Below are positions 1 to 7,682 of a stretch of DNA of 16,311 nt, piece by piece (position 1 is the stretch's first letter; every line of letters begins with the position of its first letter). This DNA comes from Alistipes sp. Its GTDB lineage: Bacteria > Bacteroidota > Bacteroidia > Bacteroidales > Rikenellaceae. Below the pieces are notes generated by a model. The model worked only from the letters and a program-made list of their open reading frames with translations. It ran no database searches and was not told the origin of the DNA. The DNA lies in assembly GCA_017391665.1 (NCBI GenBank), contig JAFOXS010000019.1, positions 1 through 16,311 of the forward strand, written 5' to 3'. A program made the position numbers and the translations under genes.

Positions 1-9
1 GATTTTCAG

Positions 10-933
10 ATGAAAAATATTGTAGTCATAGGCAGCAGCAATACCGACATGGTTGTCAAGACATCGCACCTGCCCACAGGAGGTGAGACTGTTCTGGGAG
101 GCGATTTCTTCATGAACGCCGGAGGCAAGGGGGCCAATCAAGCCGTTGCGGCGGCACGCTATGGCAATCGGGTGATCTTTGTTGCAAAGACAGGAGATGA
201 TCTGTTCGGAGAGCAGGTACGCCAATCGATGAAGCAGGATGGCATCGTAACGGACTATGTATTTGTAGATAAAGAGCATCCCTCTGGCGTCGCACTAATT
301 ACCATAGACAAGGATGCCGAAAACTGCATCGTAGTGGCATCGGGAGCCAATATGTATCTCTCGCCTGCAGACATAGATGTGGCTGCGCAGGAGATTCGCT
401 CGGCTGATGTCGTACTGATGCAGTTGGAGTGTCATCCCGATACGGTGAGCTATGCCGCACACATGGCAGCCCAGGCAGGTGTACCCGTTATTCTGAACCC
501 TGCGCCAGCACCCAGCGAGCCACACAGCGCCTCGCTAATGCAGAATCTATATCTCATAACGCCCAACCGCAGTGAGGCAACGCGCCTGTCGGGCATTGAC
601 GTAACCGACCTGGAAAGTGCCCAGCGAGCAGCAAAGGCCATACACGAAATGGGTCCACGCAATGTGATTATTACACTCGGTAGCCAGGGCTCACTCATCT
701 ACGACGGCAAGATGTTTATGCGCATCGAAGCAACCAAGGTTCAGGCTGTAGATACCACTGCTGCGGGCGACACTTACAACGGTGTACTGGCGAGCGTCAT
801 AGCTGAAGGCCGTAGTCTGATTGAGGCGGCACATGAAGCCAGCATAGCCGCAGCGATAAGCGTAACGCGCCTTGGAGCACAGCCTGCGGCGCCCAGACGA
901 GAGGAGATTGAGCAGATGAAAAAACGGGAATAA
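10..933 (+). CDS. rbsK: Ribokinase (PfkB family sugar kinase)
   Basis: Phosphorylates D-ribose to ribose 5-phosphate with ATP in the cytosol, feeding the pentose phosphate pathway. The 307-residue product has the usual ribokinase length. The N-terminal PfkB signature is visible as GGKGANQA at residues 38-45, with the substrate-side SSNTDMV at 9-15. The C-terminal PfkB signature DTTAAGDTYNG starts at residue 248, which places the catalytic base at Asp254 and the anion hole in AAGD. The ATG at position 10 is the natural start because the family begins with a short strand of the type MKNIVVIGSSNTD. The bases upstream are cut off by the window edge, so promoter and operon partners are not visible. 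Other PfkB sugar kinases are possible, but the DTTAAGDT signature and overall match favour ribokinase. The gene is followed by an intrinsic terminator. Confidence 0.93.
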   Translation: MKNIVVIGSSNTDMVVKTSHLPTGGETVLGGDFFMNAGGKGANQAVAAARYGNRVIFVAKTGDDLFGEQVRQSMKQDGIVTDYVFVDKEHPSGVALITIDKDAENCIVVASGANMYLSPADIDVAAQEIRSADVVLMQLECHPDTVSYAAHMAAQAGVPVILNPAPAPSEPHSASLMQNLYLITPNRSEATRLSGIDVTDLESAQRAAKAIHEMGPRNVIITLGSQGSLIYDGKMFMRIEATKVQAVDTTAAGDTYNGVLASVIAEGRSLIEAAHEASIAAAISVTRLGAQPAAPRREEIEQMKKRE

Positions 934-944
934 TCAATTAACAG

Positions 945-975
945 GCCTGCCACCAAGATATTGGCAGGCTTTTTT
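945..975 (+). terminator. Intrinsic terminator of the ribokinase gene
   Basis: An 8-bp perfect stem (GCCTGCCA at 945-952 with TGGCAGGC at 962-969) closes a 9-base loop and is followed by six T residues. It begins 11 bases after the rbsK stop codon and separates that gene from the receptor gene downstream. Confidence 0.88.
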
Positions 976-1008
976 CTTCGAAAACATCCCCAAATCAGCA
1001 TTTTTTAC

Positions 1009-1016
1009 TACCTTTA
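1009..1016 (+). promoter_or_regulatory. Candidate -7 box of the TonB receptor promoter
   Basis: TACCTTTA matches seven of the eight positions of the Bacteroidetes -7 consensus TAnnTTTG, about 50 bases before the receptor ATG. No good TTTG element is seen at the -33 position. The leader that would follow holds a small inverted repeat, TTTCC-ATAC-GGAAA (1030-1043), and no Shine-Dalgarno sequence before the ATG, which is usual for this phylum. Placed between a terminator and the next gene, it is the only promoter-like site in this gap. Confidence 0.45.
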
Positions 1017-1067
1017 CGGCAATATTGTCTTTCCATACGGAAATACTTACTAACGAATAACGTAAAT

Positions 1068-3476
1068 ATGAGAAGTTTTACACTTACCATTTTGGCTATT
1101 CTGTGCGCCACAACGCTTTTTGCACAAAGCTCGCCCGCAGTCAAGGGTCGAGTGGTGGATGCTGTAACGGGCAAAGCCATAGAGTATGCCGATGTGATTA
1201 TCACCGACGCGCAGAATAACACCATAGCCTCAGCATGGGTGCGTGATGGCGTATTCTCGATTGACCGCGTGCGTGACGGAGAGTATGTGCTTACTGTTAT
1301 GCTTGTTGGCTATCAGCCTTTTATGAGCGATCCCATCGCTTTTGGCAACGGCAAGAGTATTGATATGGGAACCATATCGCTTGCCATGGCCGAGACTGGT
1401 CTTGAGGAGGTAGTCGTTACGGGCGAGAAGAGCAAGATCATATATAAGCTTGACCGCCAGACCATCAGCGGTTCATCAACACTCGCTGCATCGGGCGGTA
1501 CAGCAGCCGACGTGCTGCGCACATCACCTTCGATTCGTGTCGATGCCGACGGTGGCGTATCATTCCGCGGCAGTTCGGGCTTCCTCGTATATGTCGACGG
1601 CAAGGAGAGCCCCCTATCGCTTCAGCAGATTCCCGCATCAAACATTGCCGATATTGAGATCATCACAACGCCTTCGGCTCGCTACAAGACCGAGGGTGAT
1701 GCTGGTATTATCAACATCATCACCAAGCGCCTCACAACCGACGGCTTCAGCGGCTCGTTCAATGCCGCAGGTAGCACCATAGGCACATGGAATGCAGACG
1801 TTCTACTCAACTACCGCAAGGGCGCAAGCCGCTGGTATATCGGCGGTGCAGGTTCGGAGATTCGCGGTAACAGTGATTTCGACCAGACAAAGATCATCAC
1901 CGTTGATGGCGATGAGACAAAATCGGTAGCCGACGGTACTCGTATGAGTATCAATGCATCATACATTGGTCGTGCAGGCTGGGAGTTGGACAAGAACAAT
2001 CATAAGCTGCTGGTTGAGTTCCAGGCAGGAGTGCTGAAGACCACACGAGGTGGCAATATGCTCTATGACGATTACCGCAAGTTGAACGGCGCTACGGAGT
2101 ACGAGGTCAACAGCTACAACAGCAAGGACCGCTACGAGCTGGAGCGCCATCTCACACAGATATCAACCGACTACGTATGGAAACTCAACGAGCGCGGCGA
2201 CAACTTCTCTATCGTGGGTCGTCTGCGCTACGATGGCTACTCACTGGAGTATACCGAGAGTAACATGTTTGACTTCAGCGGTGTACGCCACGAGGGCACA
2301 CGAGGCTATGAGAAGGAGCACCACTGGGATTTCGACGGCACAGCCAACTACAACATCAACTACCGCGAAAACGGCAAGCTGGATATTGGTTACCAGTACA
2401 CCTCATATAGCGAGCATGGCGACTACACCTTCCGTGAGTGGGACAACAACAAGCAGGCCTTCTTCAATCGTGACGACCTCTACGCCCCATTCTTCTATCG
2501 TCGTCAGATTCATTCGGCATATGCAATGCTGACCGACCAGTTTGGCCCCGTAGCCGTTGAGGCGGGTGTTCGTGCTGACCACACCATCGACCATATGGAT
2601 ATCGAGGTTCAGAACCCCAACAACCGCTACCGCTACATCAAGCGCACGGAACTCTTCCCCTCGGCTCACATTTCGTATGCAGCCCCGGGTAACAATGTAA
2701 TCTCGGCAGGCTACTCATATCGCACAAGCCGTCCAGGTATATGGCAGTTGGAGCCCTATATCACCTACGAGGACTACTATACGATGAAGACGGGTAACCC
2801 CGACATCAATCCCGAGTACATCCACTCAGCAGAGATCGGCTACCGCAAGACCATCGCCGAGGAGCACACAATCTCATTCACTGGTTACTACCGCCACCGT
2901 AAGGGTGTGCGTGAGACTATCCGTGTGGCACATAAGCCCGGCGTAACGCTCGACTCGCTGATCAATGCAGGTAACGACCGCACATGGGGTATCGAGATGA
3001 ATGCCCACGTGAAGGCGACACGCTGGTGGAGCATGACCATCAATGCCAGCCTGTTTGACTATATGTTCACTGCCGACTACGAGGGCTGTACCTCTGCGGC
3101 AAACACCGGTTACACGGCTATGATGATGAACAACTTCACGCTGGGTAAGACCACACGTCTGCAGTTCGATGCCAACGTCGTAGGTCCTACCGTGCTTACA
3201 CAGGGTCGCGAGGATGCATACAGCTACTTCGACCTGGCTTTGCGCCAGCAACTATTCAAGAACAAGGTATCGGCCTCGCTTGTCTTCCACGACGTGTTCC
3301 GCACGGCACGATACAATAACTACCGTATATCGCCCACGCTGCACTCGACAACGCACGTACGACCGCGATATCCGAATATAATGCTCTCGCTGAGCTATGC
3401 CTTCAACTCAAAGACCAAGGAACACGGTGGAGGAAAGGTATCTACTGGCGCAGCGTTTGAGGGTAAGGACTTCTAA
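1068..3476 (+). CDS. TonB-dependent receptor / outer-membrane beta-barrel protein
   Basis: Predicted outer-membrane transporter of 802 residues, taking up an unknown ligand with energy from TonB. A signal peptide covers about residues 1-20 (hydrophobic core, then TTLFAQ). A carboxypeptidase-regulatory-like domain follows at about 24-105 (starting KGRVVDAVTGKAIEYADV), then the plug at about 115-220 (LEEVVVTG; DVLRTSPSIRVDADGG; FRGSSGFLVYVDGKES). The rest is a long barrel rich in aromatic and charged strands, ending in MLSLSYAFN plus a polar tail. This layout matches the Bacteroidetes outer-membrane beta-barrel family of TonB-like receptors more than the longer SusC proteins, and no SusD gene is next to it. 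The glucanotransferase starts 10 bases after its stop, so the two are probably co-transcribed. A role with alpha-glucans is inferred only from that neighbour. Confidence 0.85.
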   Translation: MRSFTLTILAILCATTLFAQSSPAVKGRVVDAVTGKAIEYADVIITDAQNNTIASAWVRDGVFSIDRVRDGEYVLTVMLVGYQPFMSDPIAFGNGKSIDMGTISLAMAETGLEEVVVTGEKSKIIYKLDRQTISGSSTLAASGGTAADVLRTSPSIRVDADGGVSFRGSSGFLVYVDGKESPLSLQQIPASNIADIEIITTPSARYKTEGDAGIINIITKRLTTDGFSGSFNAAGSTIGTWNADVLLNYRKGASRWYIGGAGSEIRGNSDFDQTKIITVDGDETKSVADGTRMSINASYIGRAGWELDKNNHKLLVEFQAGVLKTTRGGNMLYDDYRKLNGATEYEVNSYNSKDRYELERHLTQISTDYVWKLNERGDNFSIVGRLRYDGYSLEYTESNMFDFSGVRHEGTRGYEKEHHWDFDGTANYNINYRENGKLDIGYQYTSYSEHGDYTFREWDNNKQAFFNRDDLYAPFFYRRQIHSAYAMLTDQFGPVAVEAGVRADHTIDHMDIEVQNPNNRYRYIKRTELFPSAHISYAAPGNNVISAGYSYRTSRPGIWQLEPYITYEDYYTMKTGNPDINPEYIHSAEIGYRKTIAEEHTISFTGYYRHRKGVRETIRVAHKPGVTLDSLINAGNDRTWGIEMNAHVKATRWWSMTINASLFDYMFTADYEGCTSAANTGYTAMMMNNFTLGKTTRLQFDANVVGPTVLTQGREDAYSYFDLALRQQLFKNKVSASLVFHDVFRTARYNNYRISPTLHSTTHVRPRYPNIMLSLSYAFNSKTKEHGGGKVSTGAAFEGKDF

Positions 3477-3486
3477 AAGCAATATA

Positions 3487-5934
3487 ATGAAAGTAACGTT
3501 TCGTATCGAATACTTCACAACTGACGTGCTGCACATTCGCTTTGGGCGAGGTGCAGCACTTGCTATGCATAGTGCCGGCAACGGACAATGGCTCTTGTCG
3601 CTTGACCTTACGACGGGTGATACATATCGGTACGAAGTACATAGTGCCTCAGGCGAGATCGTCCGCTCGGAGGCTCATGAGCGTACTATCGAGCCTACGA
3701 CCTCGAATGTGGAGATCTTTGATCGATGGTTCGACAGCATAGGTAGCGAGCCCTTCTACTCTACGCTATTTACCGAGAGTGTATTTCGCAGAGAGAATCC
3801 TGCAAAGAGTCCTAAGTGCGAGAGTGGAGAGATTCTGCTTGAAGTTGAAGCTCCGCAGGTGCGTAGCACCGAGCTGGTGGCTATCGTCGGTGCACACCCC
3901 TCGCTTGGCTCATGGGACACTACACAGGCTCGCATACTAAGCGATGCCCAGGCACCACTATGGCGCTGCACGATACCATATCAGGCAATGGGAAGCGAGT
4001 ATAAATTCATCATTGTTGACAAGGATACTCACTCACTTAAATACTTTGAGGCGGGAGAGAATCGTCTGCTGCCCACACCACAAGAAGATTGTGCCATTGT
4101 GCGAGGGCTGCGCTTTCGCGACAGCCGCGAGAAGTGGCGCGGAGCAGGTGTTGCCATACCAGTATTCTCGCTACGCAGCGCAAAGGGTTGGGGTTGCGGC
4201 GAGTTCCTCGACCTGAAAGCCATAGCCGACTGGGCCTCAGCCGTAGGCATGTCCATAATTCAGGTGCTGCCCGTAAACGATACTACATCGAGTGGCACAT
4301 GGCGAGATTCATATCCATATAACGCCATATCATCCTTCGCCCTGCATCCCATATACATCTCGCCTCGCGAGGTCGTAAAGGCGTGTAGCCGCTATGCCAC
4401 ACCAGCCCTGCGCAAACAGATGCGAGATGTATTGGAAAAACACTCTGCACAGGGTGCAAAGCTCAACGCCCTGAGTGCCGTGGATTATGAGGCAACAACC
4501 AGATTAAAGGAGAGATTTCTTCGCAAGATATATGCGCTGTGTGGTGATCAGATATTGGCATCGCGCAGTTTCGAGCGATTCTTCAAGCAGAGCCGTGAGT
4601 GGCTCCTGCCATATGCTGTATTCTGCACACTGCGTGAAAAGTTCTCTTCCGAGAAGAGCTGCTGGGGCGCATTGGAGCAGTACGATATGCAGCATGCCGA
4701 GGCCTTTGCCCAAAAGGAGGCTAAACGTGTAGGATACTACTACTTTGTGCAGTATCTGCTCGACAAGCAGCTGACAGAGGTCCGCGACTACGCCCATAAG
4801 ATAGGCATAACGCTCAAGGGCGACATCCCCATTGGCGTTGCTCCGACGAGTGTGGATGTATGGTGTGCACCACACCTATTCAACCTATCGGTATCTGCCG
4901 GTGCCCCACCCGATGCCTTTGCCGAGGATGGACAGAATTGGGGATTCCCTACATATAATTGGGCTCGTATGCGCGAGGATGGCTACGCATGGTGGTGTGC
5001 CCGACTACGCAAGATGGCTCGCTACTTCGACGCCTACCGCATAGATCATATTCTCGGATTCTTCCGCATATGGGAGGTGCCACGCACTGAGCGCAGTGCT
5101 ATACTTGGCTATTTCAACCCCTCAAAACCATACAGCGAGGAGGAGATCGCCTATTTCGGATTCTGCTTTGATGCTGAAAAGCAGACAACAAACAAAGAGA
5201 ATCCCAAAGACGTACTCTTCATTCGTTACCCCTATGAAGAGGGCTATATGCCTCGCATCGAAGGCTACAAGACTATGATGTATAAGCAGCTCGACAAAGA
5301 GCAGCAGCAGGCCTACATGCGCTTGCATGAGGATTTCTTCTACCACCGTCACAACGATTTCTGGCGTGAGAATGCCATGCGCCGCCTGCCCGCACTGATG
5401 CAGGCAACCCGAATGCTCACATGTGGTGAGGATCTGGGAATGATTCCCGCATGTGTGCCCGATGTGATGGCACAGGAGCATATCCTCTCGCTCGAAATAG
5501 AGCGTATGCCCAAGCAGATGGGACTCGCCTTTGGCAACACACACCACTACCCTTACCTCTCCGTGGCGGCCACATCTACCCACGATATGTCTACAATTCG
5601 CGGATGGTGGCGCGATGATAAGACTCTGACACAGCGTTACTGGAGCGAAGTACTTCACCGCGAAGGTCTCGCCGAAAAGGAGTGCTCGGGCAATACGGCT
5701 GCGCAGATTATCGAACGGGAGATGCTGTCAGGGTCGATATTTGCCATATTGCCCCTGCAGGATTGGCTCGCCATAGATGAGCGTCTGCGTCTTGCGGACC
5801 CCGATGCCGAGCGTATCAACATCCCGGCCGACCCGAACCACTATTGGCGTTATCGCATGCACCTCACACTTGAGCAGTTGATATCAGAGGATGAATTTAA
5901 CGAGCAAGTACGCTCCCTGGTAGCTCTGCGATAA
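3487..5934 (+). CDS. malQ: 4-alpha-glucanotransferase (GH77) with N-terminal CBM20 starch-binding domains
   Basis: Cytosolic disproportionating enzyme that moves alpha-1,4-glucan segments between chains; 815 residues from the chosen start, with no signal peptide. The N-terminus holds a degenerate CBM20-like domain (about 1-95, MKVTFRIEYFTT...) and a clearer one (about 115-215, with VAIVGAHPSLGSWD). The GH77 barrel starts near residue 219 (AIPVFSLRS). Catalytic residues can be placed: nucleophile Asp520 in YRIDHILGFFR, acid/base Glu648 in CGEDLG, and Asp700 in STHDMST. This is the plant DPE2-like layout common in Bacteroides, longer than E. coli MalQ. The frame stays open upstream to 3397 inside the receptor gene, but the ATG at 3487, 10 bases after the receptor stop, begins exactly at the first domain. 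The leader is A-rich with no Shine-Dalgarno sequence. The gene ends before a strong terminator. Confidence 0.92.
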   Translation: MKVTFRIEYFTTDVLHIRFGRGAALAMHSAGNGQWLLSLDLTTGDTYRYEVHSASGEIVRSEAHERTIEPTTSNVEIFDRWFDSIGSEPFYSTLFTESVFRRENPAKSPKCESGEILLEVEAPQVRSTELVAIVGAHPSLGSWDTTQARILSDAQAPLWRCTIPYQAMGSEYKFIIVDKDTHSLKYFEAGENRLLPTPQEDCAIVRGLRFRDSREKWRGAGVAIPVFSLRSAKGWGCGEFLDLKAIADWASAVGMSIIQVLPVNDTTSSGTWRDSYPYNAISSFALHPIYISPREVVKACSRYATPALRKQMRDVLEKHSAQGAKLNALSAVDYEATTRLKERFLRKIYALCGDQILASRSFERFFKQSREWLLPYAVFCTLREKFSSEKSCWGALEQYDMQHAEAFAQKEAKRVGYYYFVQYLLDKQLTEVRDYAHKIGITLKGDIPIGVAPTSVDVWCAPHLFNLSVSAGAPPDAFAEDGQNWGFPTYNWARMREDGYAWWCARLRKMARYFDAYRIDHILGFFRIWEVPRTERSAILGYFNPSKPYSEEEIAYFGFCFDAEKQTTNKENPKDVLFIRYPYEEGYMPRIEGYKTMMYKQLDKEQQQAYMRLHEDFFYHRHNDFWRENAMRRLPALMQATRMLTCGEDLGMIPACVPDVMAQEHILSLEIERMPKQMGLAFGNTHHYPYLSVAATSTHDMSTIRGWWRDDKTLTQRYWSEVLHREGLAEKECSGNTAAQIIEREMLSGSIFAILPLQDWLAIDERLRLADPDAERINIPADPNHYWRYRMHLTLEQLISEDEFNEQVRSLVALR

Positions 5935-5943
5935 AGCATAGAC

Positions 5944-5976
5944 AAAAAAATCCCGCCTCAAAAGACGGGATTTTTT
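5944..5976. terminator. Bidirectional intrinsic terminator between convergent genes
   Basis: A hairpin (TCCCGCCT at 5951-5958 with AGACGGGA at 5963-5970, one internal C-A mismatch, loop CAAA) is flanked by seven A residues on the left and six T residues on the right. It can therefore terminate both malQ on the plus strand and the TPR gene on the minus strand, which converge here with about 60 bases between stop codons. Confidence 0.88.
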
Positions 5977-5993
5977 ATTTAGCATCACACGTT

Positions 5994-6224
5994 TTACTGT
6001 GCCAAAGCTGCAGCAGCCTCCTTTGCGGGAGTAGCATAGGGCTCAGCTGTAACCTTCTTGAAAGCCTCGATAGCCTTAGCCTTATTCTCCTTAGCATTGT
6101 AAGAAGAACCAAGGTTGAAGTAAACGGCGCTCTGATCGGCGGGATCAGTCTGCAATGCAGCAGCAGCCTCACCAATCTCGATAACCTTATCGTAGTCCTT
6201 CTTCAGGAAGTAAGCCTGTACCAA
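5994..6224 (-). pseudogene. C-terminal part of the same TPR protein, out of frame
   Basis: This frame continues the TPR pattern directly: VQAYFLKKDYDKVIEIG, then SAVYFNLGSSYNAKENKAKA and AIEAFKKV, ending AAALAQ and a TAA stop 18 bases before the terminator. It has no ATG start of its own (the only possible start is a TTG) and no leader of its own. It is best read as the tail of the gene beginning at 6964, separated by a missing base. Restoring one base between AAG and TTTG around 6226 would give a smooth KQK-x-LVQAYF junction. No slippery heptamer of the A-AAA-AAG type is present, so programmed frameshifting is not favoured. Confidence 0.75.
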
Positions 6225-6964
6225 ACCTTCTGCTTCAAAGCCTCGTCAGCGATAGACTCTGCCATAGCGATGATGCCGTCAAAGTCGTTAGCCTGCTGCA
6301 ATGTAGCAATCTTATTGTTAGTGTACTGGTTGATCTTAGCCTTAGCCTGTGCGATAGCGGCATCGTTCTTCTGACCTGCGGGAAGAGCAGCAATCTCAGT
6401 GCAAACCTTTACGCCCTCAGCATACTTATCCATCTTGAAGTAGCTCTCAGCGAGGTTCAACGCTGCGCTATTGTTGGTGTTATCAGCCTCGTAAGCCTTT
6501 GCGAAGAGCTCAGCAGCCTTAGCGAAATCACCACCATTGAAGGGAGCAGCAGCCTGTGCTGAGTAAACCATACCCTTCATACGCTTTGCGTTATTAACGG
6601 CAGCAACTACCTTGTAGGTTGTACCTGTAGCCATAGCCTTATCCAAAGCGGCAACAGCCTCATCATACTTTGCTGACTGTGCAGCAGCATCAGTAAGCTT
6701 CTGTGCTGCAGATGCTGCATTCTGACCTACGCGGAAGTATGCGATAGGAAGATTCTTCTTTGCGCTATTTACCTGCTCAAGAACAGCCTCATCCTCTGAA
6801 GCAGAACCATCAGCAATAACCTTCTCCAGCAACTCTGCTGCCTTTGCATAATTCTTTGCACCGAGAGCATCGTTTGCCTCTTGTGCTACTGTGAGTACAT
6901 CAGACTGCGCAAATGCGGCTGTGAAACCGAACAACGCAACTGCCAACAAAACAATTTTTCTCAT
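6203..6964 (-). CDS. Exported alanine-rich TPR protein, N-terminal part before an apparent frameshift
   Basis: Function unknown. The reading frame gives 253 residues starting with a clear signal peptide (MRKIVLLAVALFGFTAAFAQ, cleavage expected near residue 19), so the protein is exported to the periplasm or envelope. The body is helical, rich in Ala and Lys, with TPR-like units such as AAELLEKVIADGS, AVAALDKAMATG and AAELFAKAYEADNTNNSAALNLAESYFKM split over several helices. The last residues after ADEALKQK (VWYRLTS) do not look like TPR sequence; good TPR sequence resumes in another frame at 6224. The whole span to 5994 is 971 bases, one short of a multiple of three, so an intact version would be about 323 residues. 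The lesion must lie between 6203 and 6245, most likely near 6225-6228. Such proteins usually act as interaction scaffolds; no catalytic motif is seen. Confidence 0.8.
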   Translation of the reverse strand: MRKIVLLAVALFGFTAAFAQSDVLTVAQEANDALGAKNYAKAAELLEKVIADGSASEDEAVLEQVNSAKKNLPIAYFRVGQNAASAAQKLTDAAAQSAKYDEAVAALDKAMATGTTYKVVAAVNNAKRMKGMVYSAQAAAPFNGGDFAKAAELFAKAYEADNTNNSAALNLAESYFKMDKYAEGVKVCTEIAALPAGQKNDAAIAQAKAKINQYTNNKIATLQQANDFDGIIAMAESIADEALKQKVWYRLTS

Positions 6965-7018
6965 AATTAAATAGTGTTTTTTGTATTAATAATATATTAA
7001 AATTTACTCGTCAATTAT

Positions 7019-7035
7019 TTGAAGCCTGCCTTCAA
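7019..7035 (-). promoter_or_regulatory. Inverted repeat at the expected 5' end of the TPR mRNA
   Basis: TTGAAG (7019-7024) and CTTCAA (7030-7035) form a perfect 6-bp stem around a 5-base loop. It begins about one base after the transcription start predicted from the TATCTTTG box, so the mRNA would carry a hairpin at its very 5' end. A stabilising stem or an operator are both possible; the sequence does not decide. Confidence 0.4.
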
Positions 7036-7042
7036 CGAAATA

Positions 7043-7050
7043 CAAAGATA
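7043..7050 (-). promoter_or_regulatory. -7 promoter box of the TPR gene
   Basis: On the minus strand this reads TATCTTTG, a perfect match to the Bacteroidetes TAnnTTTG -7 consensus. A TTGC element lies 17 bases upstream (7068-7071) as a weak -33 candidate. The expected start site, about 7036, would give a leader of about 70 bases that is AT-rich and has no Shine-Dalgarno sequence. Confidence 0.6.
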
Positions 7051-7112
7051 AAAAAATTTTTCTTTTTGCAAGAATTTTTATTGATCTATATGAACTAAAT
7101 ATTCAACTACGC

Positions 7113-7568
7113 CTATCGCAACGTCTTAAAAAAGTCCTTCATCAGGGCTTCGCACTCCTGCTGCATAACACCTTTTTCAACTACGGTTTTAGGGTGAAAG
7201 ATACGTCCCTGGAGGGTTGTAAAGCCACGTTTGGGGTCATCAGCACCATATACCACGCGACCGATCTGACTCCACGCCAATGCACCCGCACACATTATAC
7301 AAGGCTCCACCGTAACATATATCGTGCAATCTTTCAGATACTTACCCCCAAGTGTCGAGGCGGCAGCGGTAATACACTGCATCTCAGCATGAGCCGTAGC
7401 ATCGCACAATGTCTCCACCAGATTATGGCCGCGACCAATGACCTGATCGCCACACACGATAACAGCTCCAATTGGCACCTCCTGCTCCTTTAACGCCTTG
7501 TGAGCCTCGTTTATTGCCATCTGCATAAACTTTTTATCCTGCTGACCTGAATTTTTCTCTTTTTCCAT
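7113..7568 (-). CDS. tadA: tRNA-specific adenosine deaminase
   Basis: Converts adenosine to inosine at the wobble position (A34) of tRNA-Arg(ACG). The 151-residue protein from the chosen ATG has the usual TadA length. The zinc site is complete: His60-Ala-Glu62 in DATAHAEMQ, with Glu62 as proton shuttle, and Cys90/Cys93 in PCIMC. The following RVVYGADDPKRGFTT and the ending EALMKDFFKTLR resemble TadA rather than guanine or cytosine deaminases. The frame is open much further upstream (to 7724), but that extension would run through the divergent aspS promoter and reads as unrelated hydrophobic sequence. The ATG at 7568 is therefore preferred. The stop is TAG. No terminator is seen before the TPR gene 148 bases downstream, so readthrough into it is possible. 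A weak CATATTTG box (7606-7613) may be its promoter. Confidence 0.92.
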   Translation of the reverse strand: MEKEKNSGQQDKKFMQMAINEAHKALKEQEVPIGAVIVCGDQVIGRGHNLVETLCDATAHAEMQCITAAASTLGGKYLKDCTIYVTVEPCIMCAGALAWSQIGRVVYGADDPKRGFTTLQGRIFHPKTVVEKGVMQQECEALMKDFFKTLR

Positions 7569-7605
7569 AAACGATTGCGAATTTAATAATTTCACCAGGA
7601 AAAAG

Positions 7606-7613
7606 CAAATATG
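7606..7613 (-). promoter_or_regulatory. Weak candidate -7 box for tadA
   Basis: The minus strand reads CATATTTG, seven of eight matches to TAnnTTTG, about 38 bases before the tadA ATG. No convincing -33 element is seen. It sits about 20 bases from the divergent aspS box. Confidence 0.28.
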
Positions 7614-7635
7614 GTGTAAAATATCCATTTTTTCG

Positions 7636-7643
7636 TATATTTG
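7636..7643 (+). promoter_or_regulatory. -7 promoter box of aspS
   Basis: TATATTTG is a perfect match to the Bacteroidetes TAnnTTTG -7 element, 39 bases before the aspS ATG. The remaining leader is almost entirely A and T and has no Shine-Dalgarno sequence. No TTTG is seen at the expected -33 spacing. Confidence 0.58.
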
Positions 7644-7682
7644 CGTGATAATAAAGCTAATTATAATAAAACAGATACAATT

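Noticed and set aside
1030..1043. Inverted repeat TTTCC-ATAC-GGAAA in the receptor leader
   Set aside because: A 5-bp stem in an AT-rich leader is easily due to chance; noted under the promoter but not claimed as an operator.
3397..3486. N-terminal extension of malQ inside the receptor gene
   Set aside because: The extra 30 codons overlap the receptor C-terminus and match no domain; the ATG at 3487 begins exactly at the CBM20-like domain.
5122..5658. A 178-codon open frame on the minus strand inside malQ
   Set aside because: It overlaps the GH77 catalytic segment in antisense and has no recognisable domain, promoter or leader.
6203..6245. Programmed -1 ribosomal frameshift in the TPR gene
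   Set aside because: The overlap has no X-XXY-YYZ slippery heptamer and I see no strong downstream stem; a missing base explains the pattern more simply.
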